A stretch of DNA of 64,000 bases from Streptomyces sp. NBC_00523 (GTDB lineage: Bacteria; Actinomycetota; Actinomycetes; Streptomycetales; Streptomycetaceae), in NCBI RefSeq assembly GCF_036346615.1, contig NZ_CP107836.1, positions 4,402,001 to 4,466,000 on the forward strand, written 5' to 3'. Each line of letters starts with the position of its first letter. The stretch's first letter is position 1. Below are positions 15,642-23,890 of the stretch, one piece after another. The notes beneath the pieces were generated by a model. It did no database searches and had not been told where the DNA came from. It was given only the letters and a program-made list of their open reading frames with translations. The translations under genes were made by a program, and so were the position numbers.

Positions 15642-16292
15642 ATGAGCACCATTGACATCCTTTCGCCGGCAGGCGACAAGGCCGGTACCGTCGAGCTCCC
15701 CGCGGAGATCTTCGACGCGAAGACCAGCGTTCCGCTGATCCACCAGGTCGTCGTCGCACAGCTGGCAGCTGCCCGTCAGGGCACGCACAAGACCAAGCGT
15801 CGTGGCGAGGTCCGCGGTGGTGGGCGCAAGCCGTACCGCCAGAAGGGCACCGGCCGCGCGCGCCAGGGTTCGACCCGTGCGCCGCAGTTCGTCGGCGGTG
15901 GCGTCGTCCACGGCCCGCAGCCGCGTGACTACTCGCAGCGCACCCCGAAGAAGATGAAGGCCGCCGCCCTCCGCGGTGCCCTCTCCGACCGGGCGCGTCA
16001 CTCCCGTATCCACGTCGTCACCGGCGTGGTCGAGGGTGGGGTCTCCACGAAGGCCGCCAAGACGCTGTTCGGCAAGATCTCGGAGCGCAAGAACGTGCTC
16101 CTGGTCGTCGACCGCAACGACGAGGCCGCGTGGCTCTCCGCACGCAACCTGCCCCAGGTGCACATCCTGGAGCCGGGCCAGCTGAACACGTACGACGTGA
16201 TCGTCTCTGACGACGTGGTCTTCACCCAGGCCGCCTTCGAGTCCTTCGTGTCTGGCCCCCAGACCGCTGAGACCGAAGGGAGCGACGCCTGA
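15642..16292 (+). CDS. rplD: 50S ribosomal protein L4
   Basis: 216 residues. The central RNA-binding loop that lines the exit tunnel is clear (KTKRRGEVRGGGRKPYRQKGTGRARQGS, residues about 49-76, given here in part). The start ATG at 15642 lies 4 bases after the L3 stop with GAGGT upstream; an upstream in-frame extension exists but is not L4-like. In E. coli L4 represses its own operon; whether this holds here is unknown. Confidence 0.99.
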   Translation: MSTIDILSPAGDKAGTVELPAEIFDAKTSVPLIHQVVVAQLAAARQGTHKTKRRGEVRGGGRKPYRQKGTGRARQGSTRAPQFVGGGVVHGPQPRDYSQRTPKKMKAAALRGALSDRARHSRIHVVTGVVEGGVSTKAAKTLFGKISERKNVLLVVDRNDEAAWLSARNLPQVHILEPGQLNTYDVIVSDDVVFTQAAFESFVSGPQTAETEGSDA

Positions 16293-16615
16293 TGAGCGAG
16301 GCGACCGTTACCAGCAAGACCTACGACGACCCGCGCGACGTTCTCGTCAAGCCGGTTGTCTCGGAGAAGAGCTACGCGCTGCTCGACGAGAACAAGTACA
16401 CGTTCATCGTCGCGCCGGGCTCCAACAAGACCCAGATCAAGCAGGCCGTGGAAGCGGTCTTCTCGGTCAAGGTCACCGGGGTCAACACGATCAACCGCCA
16501 GGGCAAGCGCAAGCGCACCAAGAGCGGTTTCGGCAAGCGCGCTGACACCAAGCGCGCCATCGTGACCCTCGCTGAGGGCGACCGTATCGACATCTTCGGC
16601 GGCCCGACCTCCTAG
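16292..16615 (+). CDS. rplW: 50S ribosomal protein L23
   Basis: 107 residues. DPRDVLVKPVVSEKSYALLDE at the N-terminus and VNTINRQGKRKRTKSGFGKR in the extended loop are diagnostic. L23 lies at the tunnel exit and docks trigger factor and SRP. The ATG shares one base with the L4 stop (TGATG), indicating translational coupling. Confidence 0.99.
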   Translation: MSEATVTSKTYDDPRDVLVKPVVSEKSYALLDENKYTFIVAPGSNKTQIKQAVEAVFSVKVTGVNTINRQGKRKRTKSGFGKRADTKRAIVTLAEGDRIDIFGGPTS

Positions 16616-16653
16616 TGAGGCCGAGTCGTCCGGAATCGGACGAGGACTGAGAA

Positions 16654-17490
16654 ATGGGTATCCGCAAGTACAAGCCGACGACCCCGGGCCGTCGTGGCTC
16701 CAGCGTCGCCGACTTTGTCGAGATCACGCGGTCCACGCCGGAGAAGTCGCTGGTCCGCCCCCTGCACAACAAGGGCGGCCGTAACAACACCGGTCGTGTG
16801 ACCGTTCGCCACCAGGGTGGTGGCCACAAGCGCGCCTACCGCGTGATCGACTTCCGTCGTCACGACAAGGACGGCGTGCCGGCCAAGGTCGCGCACATCG
16901 AGTACGACCCCAACCGCACCGCGCGCATCGCGCTCCTGCACTACGCGGACGGCGAGAAGCGCTACATCATCGCGCCGCGTGGCCTGGGCCAGGGCGACCG
17001 TGTCGAGAACGGCCCGGCCGCCGACATCAAGCCCGGCAACAACCTGGCGCTGCGCAACATCCCGGTCGGTACGACCATCCACGCCATCGAGCTGCGGCCC
17101 GGCGGCGGCGCGAAGTTCGCCCGCTCCGCGGGTGCCTCCGTGCAGCTGCTGGCGAAGGAGGGCACCATGGCCCACCTTCGTATGCCGTCGGGTGAGATCC
17201 GCCTGGTCGACGCCCGCTGCCGCGCCACCATCGGCGAGGTCGGCAACGCCGAGCAGTCGAACATCAACTGGGGCAAGGCCGGCCGTATGCGGTGGAAGGG
17301 CGTCCGCCCGACCGTCCGTGGTGTCGTGATGAACCCGGTCGACCACCCGCACGGTGGTGGTGAGGGTAAGACCTCCGGTGGCCGTCACCCGGTTTCGCCG
17401 TGGGGTAAGAAGGAAGGTCGTACTCGTTCGCCCAAGAAGGCGTCGAACAAGTACATCGTCCGCCGCCGCAAGACGAACAAGAAGCGCTAG
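16654..17490 (+). CDS. rplB: 50S ribosomal protein L2
   Basis: 278 residues, normal length. It carries the KGGRNNTGRVTVRHQGGGHKR segment and the conserved PVDHPHGGGEGKTSGGRHP loop, whose histidine lies near the peptidyl-transferase centre. The C-terminus ends in the basic RRRKTNKKR tail. Located between rplW and rpsS with short gaps. Confidence 0.99.
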   Translation: MGIRKYKPTTPGRRGSSVADFVEITRSTPEKSLVRPLHNKGGRNNTGRVTVRHQGGGHKRAYRVIDFRRHDKDGVPAKVAHIEYDPNRTARIALLHYADGEKRYIIAPRGLGQGDRVENGPAADIKPGNNLALRNIPVGTTIHAIELRPGGGAKFARSAGASVQLLAKEGTMAHLRMPSGEIRLVDARCRATIGEVGNAEQSNINWGKAGRMRWKGVRPTVRGVVMNPVDHPHGGGEGKTSGGRHPVSPWGKKEGRTRSPKKASNKYIVRRRKTNKKR

Positions 17491-17502
17491 GAGCGGGTTT
17501 AG

Positions 17503-17784
17503 ATGCCGCGCAGTCTCAAGAAGGGGCCCTTCGTCGACGGCCACCTCGCCAAGAAGGTGGACGTACAGAACGAGGCCGGCACCAAGAACGTCATCAAGAC
17601 CTGGTCCCGTCGCTCGATGATCGTCCCGGCCATGCTGGGTCACACCATCGCGGTGCACAACGGCAAGATCCACGTCCCGGTGTTCGTCACCGAGTCGATG
17701 GTCGGCCACAAGCTCGGCGAGTTCTCGCCGACTCGCACCTTCCGCGGCCACGTCAAGGACGACCGGAAGTCGAAGCGCCGCTAA
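17503..17784 (+). CDS. rpsS: 30S ribosomal protein S19
   Basis: 93 residues. PRSLKKGPFVDGHL, TWSRRSMIVPAMLGHTIAVHNG and GEFSPTRTFRGH are the family's conserved blocks. It forms a complex with S13 in the 30S head close to the A site. ATG at 17503 with GGAGCGG purines upstream. Confidence 0.99.
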   Translation: MPRSLKKGPFVDGHLAKKVDVQNEAGTKNVIKTWSRRSMIVPAMLGHTIAVHNGKIHVPVFVTESMVGHKLGEFSPTRTFRGHVKDDRKSKRR

Positions 17785-17824
17785 CGCGGGGTGACTGACT
17801 ATGACTTACACCGAAGGGACAACC

Positions 17825-18172
17825 ATGGAAGCCAGGGCCCAGGCGCGGTACATCCGCGTCACGCCCATGAAGGCCCGCCGCGTGGTGGACCTCATCCGTG
17901 GCATGGATGCCACGGAGGCTCAGGCGGTCCTGCGTTTCGCCCCGCAGGCCGCGAGCGTGCCGGTCGGCAAGGTGCTGGACAGCGCCATTGCCAACGCCGC
18001 ACACAACTACGACCACACCGACGCCTCTTCGCTGGTCATCAGCGAGGCGTACGTGGATGAGGGCCCGACCCTGAAGCGGTTCCGTCCGCGTGCTCAGGGC
18101 CGTGCCTACCGGATCCGTAAGCGGACCAGCCACATCACCGTGGTCGTCAGCAGCAAGGAAGGAACCCGGTAA
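17825..18172 (+). CDS. rplV: 50S ribosomal protein L22
   Basis: 115 residues. MEARAQARYIRVTPMKARRV opens the protein and the hairpin RAQGRAYRIRKRTSHITVVV reaches into the exit tunnel. I chose the ATG at 17825, with AAGGGA 6 bases upstream, over an in-frame ATG at 17801 that would add eight non-conserved residues. The stop shares one base with the rpsC start. Confidence 0.98.
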   Translation: MEARAQARYIRVTPMKARRVVDLIRGMDATEAQAVLRFAPQAASVPVGKVLDSAIANAAHNYDHTDASSLVISEAYVDEGPTLKRFRPRAQGRAYRIRKRTSHITVVVSSKEGTR

Positions 18173-19008
18173 TGGGCCAGAAGGTAAACCCGCACGGGTT
18201 CCGGCTCGGCATCACCACGGACTTCAAGTCCCGCTGGTACGCCGACAAGCTGTACAAGGACTACGTCAAGGAAGACGTCGCCATTCGTCGCATGATGACG
18301 AAGGGCATGGAGCGCGCCGGCATCTCGAAGGTTGAGATCGAGCGCACCCGCGACCGCGTCCGCGTCGACATCCACACCGCTCGCCCGGGCATCGTCATCG
18401 GCCGCCGCGGCGCCGAGGCCGACCGCATCCGCGGCGAGCTGGAGAAGCTGACCGGCAAGCAGGTCCAGCTGAACATCCTCGAGGTCAAGAACCCCGAGGT
18501 GGACGCTCAGCTGGTGGCCCAGGCCGTCGCCGAGCAGCTCTCCTCCCGCGTCTCCTTCCGTCGTGCCATGCGCAAGAGCATGCAGAGCACGATGAAGGCC
18601 GGCGCCAAGGGCATCAAGGTCCAGTGCGGCGGTCGCCTCGGCGGCGCCGAGATGTCCCGCTCGGAGTTCTACCGCGAGGGCCGTGTGCCCCTGCACACGC
18701 TCCGCGCGAACGTCGACTACGGCTTCTTCGAGGCCAAGACGACCTTCGGCCGCATCGGCGTGAAGGTCTGGATCTACAAGGGCGACGTCAAGAACATCGC
18801 CGAGGTCCGCGCCGAGAACGCTGCTGCCCGTGCGGGCAACCGCCCGGCCCGTGGCGGCGCTGACCGCCCGGCCGGCCGCGGTGGCCGCGGTGGCGAGCGT
18901 GGCGGTCGCGGCCGTAAGCCGCAGCAGTCGGCTCCGGCCGCCGAGGCCCCCAAGGCCGAGGCGACCGCCGCTGCTCCGGCTGCTGAGAGCACCGGAACGG
19001 AGGCCTGA
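18172..19008 (+). CDS. rpsC: 30S ribosomal protein S3, with long Arg/Gly- and Ala-rich tail
   Basis: 278 residues. MGQKVNPHGFRLGI begins the N-terminal part and the KH domain carries PGIVIGRRGAEADRIR. From about residue 220 the protein continues in a disordered tail with RGG/RGGR repeats followed by Ala/Pro/Glu-rich sequence, longer than in E. coli (233 residues) and common in actinomycetes. S3 helps form the mRNA entry channel with helicase activity. The ATG overlaps the rplV stop by one base. Confidence 0.99.
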   Translation: MGQKVNPHGFRLGITTDFKSRWYADKLYKDYVKEDVAIRRMMTKGMERAGISKVEIERTRDRVRVDIHTARPGIVIGRRGAEADRIRGELEKLTGKQVQLNILEVKNPEVDAQLVAQAVAEQLSSRVSFRRAMRKSMQSTMKAGAKGIKVQCGGRLGGAEMSRSEFYREGRVPLHTLRANVDYGFFEAKTTFGRIGVKVWIYKGDVKNIAEVRAENAAARAGNRPARGGADRPAGRGGRGGERGGRGRKPQQSAPAAEAPKAEATAAAPAAESTGTEA

Positions 19009-19013
19009 CCGAA

Positions 19014-19433
19014 ATGCTGATCCCCCGTAGGGTCAAGCACCGCAAGCAGCACCACCCGAAGCGCAGCGGCATGTCCAAGGGTGGCACGCAGGTTGCGTTC
19101 GGCGAGTACGGCATCCAGGCGCTGACCCCGGCGTACGTGACGAACCGTCAGATCGAGTCCGCTCGTATCGCCATGACGCGTCACATCAAGCGTGGCGGCA
19201 AGGTCTGGATCAACATCTACCCGGACCGTCCCCTCACCAAGAAGCCTGCCGAGACCCGCATGGGTTCCGGTAAGGGTTCCCCGGAGTGGTGGATCGCCAA
19301 CGTCAAGCCCGGACGCGTCATGTTCGAGCTGTCGTACCCCAACGAGAAGATCGCCCGTGAGGCGCTGACTCGTGCGGCCCACAAGCTGCCGATGAAGTGC
19401 CGGATCGTCAAGCGCGAGGCAGGTGAAGCGTGA
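19014..19433 (+). CDS. rplP: 50S ribosomal protein L16
   Basis: 139 residues. MLIPRRVKHRKQHHPKRSG and GSGKGSPEWWIANVKPGRVMFEL are the conserved blocks; the arginine in the latter is hydroxylated in some bacteria. L16 organises the A-site region of 23S rRNA. Five bases after rpsC; the stop overlaps the rpmC start. Confidence 0.99.
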   Translation: MLIPRRVKHRKQHHPKRSGMSKGGTQVAFGEYGIQALTPAYVTNRQIESARIAMTRHIKRGGKVWINIYPDRPLTKKPAETRMGSGKGSPEWWIANVKPGRVMFELSYPNEKIAREALTRAAHKLPMKCRIVKREAGEA

Positions 19434-19657
19434 TGTCGGCCGGTACCAAGGCGTCCGAGCTGCGCGAGCTGGGCAACGAGGAGCTCCTCAACAAGCTCCG
19501 CGAGGCCAAGGAAGAGCTGTTCAACCTCCGCTTTCAGGCGGCGACGGGCCAGCTCGAGAACCACGGTCGGCTCAAGTCCGTCCGTAAGGACATCGCCCGG
19601 ATCTACACCCTGATGCGCGAGCGCGAGCTCGGTATCGAGACGGTGGAGAGCGTCTGA
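19433..19657 (+). CDS. rpmC: 50S ribosomal protein L29
   Basis: 74 residues, two long helices with ELRELGNEELLNKLREAKEEL and the typical FNLRFQAATGQLEN motif. It sits beside L23 at the tunnel exit. A GTG one codon upstream (19430) is in frame, but the ATG at 19433 has AGGTG at the right distance. One-base overlaps on both sides tie it to rplP and rpsQ. Confidence 0.98.
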   Translation: MSAGTKASELRELGNEELLNKLREAKEELFNLRFQAATGQLENHGRLKSVRKDIARIYTLMRERELGIETVESV

Positions 19658-19944
19658 TGAGCGAGAAGACTGTGACTGAGAGCAAGACCGCCGAGCGCGG
19701 CTTCCGCAAGACCCGCGAGGGCCTCGTCGTCAGCGACAAGATGGACAAGACCGTCGTCGTCGCCGTCGAGGACCGCGTGAAGCACGCGCTGTACGGCAAG
19801 GTCATCCGCCGTACGAACAAGCTCAAGGCCCACGACGAGCAGAACGCCGCCGGCGTCGGCGACCGCGTCCTCCTGATGGAGACCCGGCCGCTGTCCGCCA
19901 CGAAGCGGTGGCGCATCGTCGAGATCCTCGAGAAGGCCAAGTAA
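19657..19944 (+). CDS. rpsQ: 30S ribosomal protein S17
   Basis: 95 residues. GLVVSDKMDKTVVVAVEDRVKH, YGKVIRRTNKLKAHDE and GDRVLLMETRPLSATKRWR define the OB-fold. Primary 16S rRNA binder. Last gene of the S10 segment; a double hairpin follows before rplN. Confidence 0.99.
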   Translation: MSEKTVTESKTAERGFRKTREGLVVSDKMDKTVVVAVEDRVKHALYGKVIRRTNKLKAHDEQNAAGVGDRVLLMETRPLSATKRWRIVEILEKAK

Positions 19945-19946
19945 TT

Positions 19947-20016
19947 CCTGAGGGGACTTCCCCTCAGGTCAGTTCCGCCAGGCTCGGCAGGGGCTCCCGT
20001 TAGCGGGGCCCCTGCC
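19947..20016 (+). terminator. Two hairpins separating the S10 and spc segments
   Basis: First hairpin: CCTGAGGGGA (19947-19956) pairs perfectly with TCCCCTCAGG (19959-19968). Second: GGCAGGGGC (19986-19994) pairs with GCCCCTGCC (20008-20016). Neither is followed by a T-run, so they may reduce rather than stop transcription, or protect the message end. Confidence 0.6.
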
Positions 20017-20045
20017 GGGAACCGGCAGACGATCAGGAGATAGAC

Positions 20046-20414
20046 GTGATCCAGCAGGAGTCGCGACTGCGTGTCGCCGACAACACGGGTGCGAAGGAAA
20101 TTCTCACCATCCGTGTTCTCGGTGGCTCGGGTCGCCGCTACGCGGGCATCGGTGACGTCATCGTCGCCACCGTCAAGGACGCGATCCCCGGTGGCAACGT
20201 GAAGAAGGGTGACGTCGTCAAGGCGGTCATCGTTCGCACCGTCAAGGAGCGTCGTCGCCAGGATGGCTCGTACATCCGCTTCGACGAGAACGCCGCCGTC
20301 ATTCTGAAGAACGACGGCGACCCCCGCGGCACCCGTATCTTCGGCCCGGTGGGCCGTGAGCTGCGCGAGAAGAAGTTCATGAAGATCATCTCGCTCGCGC
20401 CGGAGGTGCTGTAA
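20046..20414 (+). CDS. rplN: 50S ribosomal protein L14
   Basis: 122 residues starting at a GTG (20046) preceded by CAGGAGATAGAC. IQQESRLRVADNTGAKE, GSGRRYAGIGDVIVATVKDA and RFDENAAVILKND are conserved. L14 contacts the 30S subunit and the silencing factor RsfS. First gene of the spc segment. Confidence 0.99.
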   Translation: MIQQESRLRVADNTGAKEILTIRVLGGSGRRYAGIGDVIVATVKDAIPGGNVKKGDVVKAVIVRTVKERRRQDGSYIRFDENAAVILKNDGDPRGTRIFGPVGRELREKKFMKIISLAPEVL

Positions 20415-20416
20415 GC

Positions 20417-20740
20417 ATGAAGATCAAGAAGGGCGACCTGGTACAGGTCATCACCGGTAAGGACAAGGGCAAGCAGGGCAAGGTCATCGTGGCCTACCCC
20501 GCTCAGGACCGCGTCCTCGTCGAGGGTGTCAACCGGGTCAAGAAGCACACCAAGGCCGGCCAGACCGCTCGCGGTTCGCAGACCGGTGGCATTGTGACGA
20601 CCGAGGCCCCGATCCACGTCAGCAACGTGCAGCTGGTTGTTGAGAAGGACGGCAACAAGGTCGTTACTCGCGTCGGCTACCGCTTTGACGACGAGGGCAA
20701 CAAGATCCGTGTTGCCAAGCGCACCGGTGAGGACATCTGA
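20417..20740 (+). CDS. rplX: 50S ribosomal protein L24
   Basis: 107 residues. The KOW motif KIKKGDLVQVITGKDKGKQGKV is at the N-terminus. L24 initiates 50S assembly. Two bases after rplN; its stop overlaps the rplE ATG by one base. Confidence 0.99.
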   Translation: MKIKKGDLVQVITGKDKGKQGKVIVAYPAQDRVLVEGVNRVKKHTKAGQTARGSQTGGIVTTEAPIHVSNVQLVVEKDGNKVVTRVGYRFDDEGNKIRVAKRTGEDI

Positions 20741-21297
20741 TGACTACCACCACCGCGCCGCGTCTCAAGACGCGCTACCGCGAGGAAATCGCCGGCAAGC
20801 TGCGTGAGGAGTTCTCCTACGAGAACGTCATGCAGATTCCCGGTCTGGTCAAGATCGTGGTCAACATGGGTGTGGGCGACGCCGCCCGCGACTCCAAGCT
20901 GATCGACGGTGCCGTCAAGGACCTCACCACGATCACCGGTCAGAAGCCGGCCGTCACCAAGGCCCGCAAGTCGATCGCGCAGTTCAAGCTGCGCGAGGGG
21001 CAGCCGATCGGCTGCCACGTCACCCTCCGCGGTGACCGCATGTGGGAGTTCCTGGACCGTACGCTGTCGCTCGCGCTGCCGCGTATCCGTGACTTCCGCG
21101 GCCTGTCGCCCAAGCAGTTCGACGGCCGTGGCAACTACACCTTCGGTCTCACGGAGCAGGTCATGTTCCACGAGATCGACCAGGACAAGATCGACCGGGT
21201 CCGGGGCATGGACATCACCGTGGTCACCACGGCGACCAATGACGACGAGGGTCGTGCCCTCCTTCGTCACCTCGGCTTCCCGTTCAAGGAGAACTGA
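20740..21297 (+). CDS. rplE: 50S ribosomal protein L5
   Basis: 185 residues. It contains VMQIPGLVKIVVNMGVGDAARD and KSIAQFKLREGQPIGCHVTLRG, and ends with LRHLGFPFKEN. L5 binds 5S rRNA and contacts the P-site tRNA elbow. One-base overlap with rplX and a two-base gap to the S14 gene. Confidence 0.99.
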   Translation: MTTTTAPRLKTRYREEIAGKLREEFSYENVMQIPGLVKIVVNMGVGDAARDSKLIDGAVKDLTTITGQKPAVTKARKSIAQFKLREGQPIGCHVTLRGDRMWEFLDRTLSLALPRIRDFRGLSPKQFDGRGNYTFGLTEQVMFHEIDQDKIDRVRGMDITVVTTATNDDEGRALLRHLGFPFKEN

Positions 21298-21299
21298 CC

Positions 21300-21485
21300 G
21301 TGGCGAAGAAGGCTCTGATCGCTAAGGCCGCCCGTAAGCCGAAGTTCGGCGTCCGGGGTTACACCCGGTGCCAGCGCTGCGGCCGGCCCCACTCCGTCTA
21401 CCGCAAGTTCGGCCTGTGCCGCGTGTGCCTTCGTGAGATGGCTCACCGTGGCGAGCTGCCGGGCGTGACCAAGAGCTCCTGGTAA
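21300..21485 (+). CDS. rpsZ: 30S ribosomal protein S14, zinc-binding type
   Basis: 61 residues from a GTG at 21300. Cys24, Cys27, Cys40 and Cys43 form the CxxC-x12-CxxC zinc site of the short C+ form. Many Streptomyces also encode a longer zinc-free S14 elsewhere, controlled by Zur; that copy is not in this window. Assembles late in the 30S head. Confidence 0.98.
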   Translation: MAKKALIAKAARKPKFGVRGYTRCQRCGRPHSVYRKFGLCRVCLREMAHRGELPGVTKSSW

Positions 21486-21709
21486 TTCTCCTTCGCCCTT
21501 TGGGCGTTGGGAATCACCGGAGACTCTCGGTAAGCATCTGGTCGGCAGGAGCCCGGCCCCGCATGCCGTAGGCTTGCAGGGTTGGGCGCCTGCCGCCCAT
21601 GACCGACTTACTACGCCGTAGGTCCCCGCACCGCACCCGTCCCGCCTCTGAGCGGGGAGAGGGATGGCGCATACAGGAAACCCCGGCGAGAGAGGCCGAA
21701 GGCCAACTC
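21486..21709 (+). other. Leader between the S14 gene and rpsH
   Basis: 224 bases, long for this operon. TAGGCT at about 21572 could be a -10 element without a clear -35 partner. A short hairpin-forming CGCCCTTTGGGCG lies at 21491-21503. In E. coli the S8 binding site is in this part of the operon, at rplE; an equivalent cannot be assigned here by eye. Confidence 0.35.
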
Positions 21710-22108
21710 ATGACCATGACTGATCCCATCGCAGACATGCTCACGCGTCTGCGCAACGCGAACTCGGCGTACCACGACGACGTCGTGATGCCGCACAGCA
21801 AGATCAAGTCGCACATCGCGGAGATCCTCCAGCAGGAGGGCTTCATCACCGGCTGGAAGGTCGAGGACGCCGAGGTCGGCAAGAACCTCGTCCTCAACCT
21901 GAAGTTCGGTCCGAACCGCGAGCGCTCGATCGCCGGCATCAAGCGTATTTCGAAGCCGGGTCTGCGTGTCTACGCAAAGTCCACCAACCTGCCGAAGGTC
22001 CTCGGCGGCCTGGGCGTGGCGATCATCTCCACGTCCCACGGTCTCCTGACCGGCCAGCAGGCTCAGAAGAAGGGCGTAGGTGGGGAAGTCCTCGCCTACG
22101 TCTGGTAG
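21710..22108 (+). CDS. rpsH: 30S ribosomal protein S8
   Basis: 132 residues starting MTMTDPIADMLTRLRNAN; an ATG two codons later (21716) is possible. The C-terminal block is GVAIISTSHGLLTGQQA with GGEVLAYVW at the end. S8 binds helix 21 of 16S rRNA and is the usual autogenous regulator of spc operons. AGAGAGGCCGAAGG lies upstream. Confidence 0.98.
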   Translation: MTMTDPIADMLTRLRNANSAYHDDVVMPHSKIKSHIAEILQQEGFITGWKVEDAEVGKNLVLNLKFGPNRERSIAGIKRISKPGLRVYAKSTNLPKVLGGLGVAIISTSHGLLTGQQAQKKGVGGEVLAYVW

Positions 22109-22129
22109 TCGGGAACGGAGGAATAGCTC

Positions 22130-22669
22130 ATGTCGCGAATCGGCAAGCTCCCCATCCAGGTTCCCGCCGGTGTGGACGTCACCATCGATGGCCGCACGGT
22201 CAACGTGAAGGGCCCCAAGGGCACCCTCACGCACACCGTCGCGTCGCCGATCGAGGTCACCAAGGGTGAGGACGGCGTCCTGAACGTCGTCCGCCCGAAC
22301 GACGAGCGTCAGAACAAGGCCCTGCACGGCCTGTCCCGCACGCTGGTGGCGAACATGATCACCGGTGTGACCCAGGGGTACATCAAGGCGCTCGAGATCA
22401 GTGGTGTCGGTTACCGCGTCCAGGCGAAGGGCTCCAACCTGGAGTTCGCCCTGGGCTACAGCCACCCGATCCTGATCGAGGCCCCGGAGGGCATCACCTT
22501 CAAGGTGGAGACCCCCACGAAGTTCACCGTCGAGGGCATCGACAAGCAGAAGGTCGGCGAGACCGCGGCCAAGATCCGCAAGCTGCGGAAGCCTGACCCG
22601 TACAAGGCCAAGGGCGTCAAGTACGCCGGCGAGGTCATCCGCCGCAAGGTCGGAAAGGCTGGTAAGTAG
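22130..22669 (+). CDS. rplF: 50S ribosomal protein L6
   Basis: 179 residues. SRIGKLPIQVPAGVDV starts the protein and PDPYKAKGVKYAGEVIRRKVGK ends it. L6 lies near the GTPase-associated and sarcin-ricin region. GGAGGAA precedes the ATG. Two bases before rplR. Confidence 0.99.
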   Translation: MSRIGKLPIQVPAGVDVTIDGRTVNVKGPKGTLTHTVASPIEVTKGEDGVLNVVRPNDERQNKALHGLSRTLVANMITGVTQGYIKALEISGVGYRVQAKGSNLEFALGYSHPILIEAPEGITFKVETPTKFTVEGIDKQKVGETAAKIRKLRKPDPYKAKGVKYAGEVIRRKVGKAGK

Positions 22670-22671
22670 CC

Positions 22672-23055
22672 ATGGCATACGGCGTGAAGATCGCCAAGGG
22701 CGACGCGTACAAGCGCGCGGCTCGCAAGCGGCGCCACATCCGCGTCCGCAAGCACATCTCCGGTTCGCCGGAGCGTCCGCGCCTGGTCGTGACCCGCTCC
22801 AACCGCCACATGGTCGCCCAGATCATCGACGACATCGCGGGCCACACGCTCGCGTCGGCGTCGACCCTGGACGTCTCCATCCGTGGCGGCGAGGGCGACA
22901 AGAGCAGCCAGGCCAAGCAGGTCGGCGCCCTGGTCGCCGAGCGTGCCAAGGCCGCAGGCGTCGAGGCCGTCGTGTTTGACCGCGGTGGTAACCAGTACGC
23001 CGGGCGGATTGCCGCTCTGGCTGACGCCGCCCGTGAAGCCGGGCTGAAGTTCTAG
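22672..23055 (+). CDS. rplR: 50S ribosomal protein L18
   Basis: 127 residues. RKRRHIRVRKHISGSPERPRLVVTRSN is the conserved N-terminal part (quoted in two halves: RKRRHIRVRKHISG, SPERPRLVVTRSN), and VVFDRGGNQYAGRIAALAD comes near the end. L18 binds 5S rRNA with L5. Confidence 0.99.
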   Translation: MAYGVKIAKGDAYKRAARKRRHIRVRKHISGSPERPRLVVTRSNRHMVAQIIDDIAGHTLASASTLDVSIRGGEGDKSSQAKQVGALVAERAKAAGVEAVVFDRGGNQYAGRIAALADAAREAGLKF

Positions 23056-23101
23056 CCCCGGTTCCTACGCACAGCGGACGTAACAGAGAGAGGTAAATCC
23101 A

Positions 23102-23707
23102 ATGGCTGGACCCCAGCGCCGCGGAAGCGGTGCCGGTGGCGGCGAGCGGCGGGACCGGAAGGGCCGTGACGGCGGCGCTGCCGCCGCCGAGAAGACCGCG
23201 TACGTCGAGCGCGTCGTCGCGATCAACCGAGTCGCCAAGGTTGTGAAGGGTGGTCGTCGCTTCAGCTTCACCGCGCTGGTCGTGGTGGGCGATGGTGACG
23301 GCACCGTCGGTGTCGGTTACGGCAAGGCCAAGGAAGTTCCCGCGGCCATCGCCAAGGGCGTGGAAGAGGCCAAGAAGAACTTCTTCAAGGTCCCGCGCAT
23401 CCAGGGCACCATCCCTCACCCGATCCAGGGTGAGAAGGCTGCGGGCGTCGTCCTGCTCAAGCCGGCTTCCCCCGGTACCGGTGTGATCGCCGGTGGCCCG
23501 GTGCGCGCCGTTCTCGAGTGCGCCGGCGTCCACGACATCCTGTCGAAGTCGCTCGGGTCCTCGAACCCGATCAACATCGTGCACGCGACCGTGGCGGCCC
23601 TCCAGGGCCTGCAGCGTCCCGAGGAGATCGCGGCCCGCCGCGGTCTGCCCCTCGAGGACGTCGCCCCCGCGGCCCTGCTTCGTGCGCGTGCGGGAGCGGG
23701 TGCGTAA
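23102..23707 (+). CDS. rpsE: 30S ribosomal protein S5
   Basis: 201 residues. A basic/Gly-rich N-terminal extension (PQRRGSGAGGGERRDRKGRD) precedes the S5 fold with VVKGGRRFSFTALVVVGDGDG and GVIAGGPVRAVLECAGVHDI. S5 acts in decoding accuracy. One-base overlap with rpmD (TAATG). Confidence 0.99.
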   Translation: MAGPQRRGSGAGGGERRDRKGRDGGAAAAEKTAYVERVVAINRVAKVVKGGRRFSFTALVVVGDGDGTVGVGYGKAKEVPAAIAKGVEEAKKNFFKVPRIQGTIPHPIQGEKAAGVVLLKPASPGTGVIAGGPVRAVLECAGVHDILSKSLGSSNPINIVHATVAALQGLQRPEEIAARRGLPLEDVAPAALLRARAGAGA

Positions 23708-23889
23708 TGGCCCGTCTCAAGATCACGCAGACGAAGTCGTACATCGGCAGCAAGCAGAACCACCGCGACACCCTGCGTTCGCTCGGGCTCAAGCGCCTGA
23801 ACGACTCGGTTGTCAAGGAGGACCGCCCCGAGTTCCGCGGCATGGTGCACACCGTCCGCCACCTCGTGACGGTTGAGGAGGTCGACTGA
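23707..23889 (+). CDS. rpmD: 50S ribosomal protein L30
   Basis: 60 residues. ARLKITQTKSYIGSKQNHRD and LGLKRLNDSVVKED are diagnostic. The ATG shares a base with the S5 stop, so the true start is 23707, not the longer upstream open frame. Confidence 0.98.
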   Translation: MARLKITQTKSYIGSKQNHRDTLRSLGLKRLNDSVVKEDRPEFRGMVHTVRHLVTVEEVD

Positions 23890-23890
23890 C

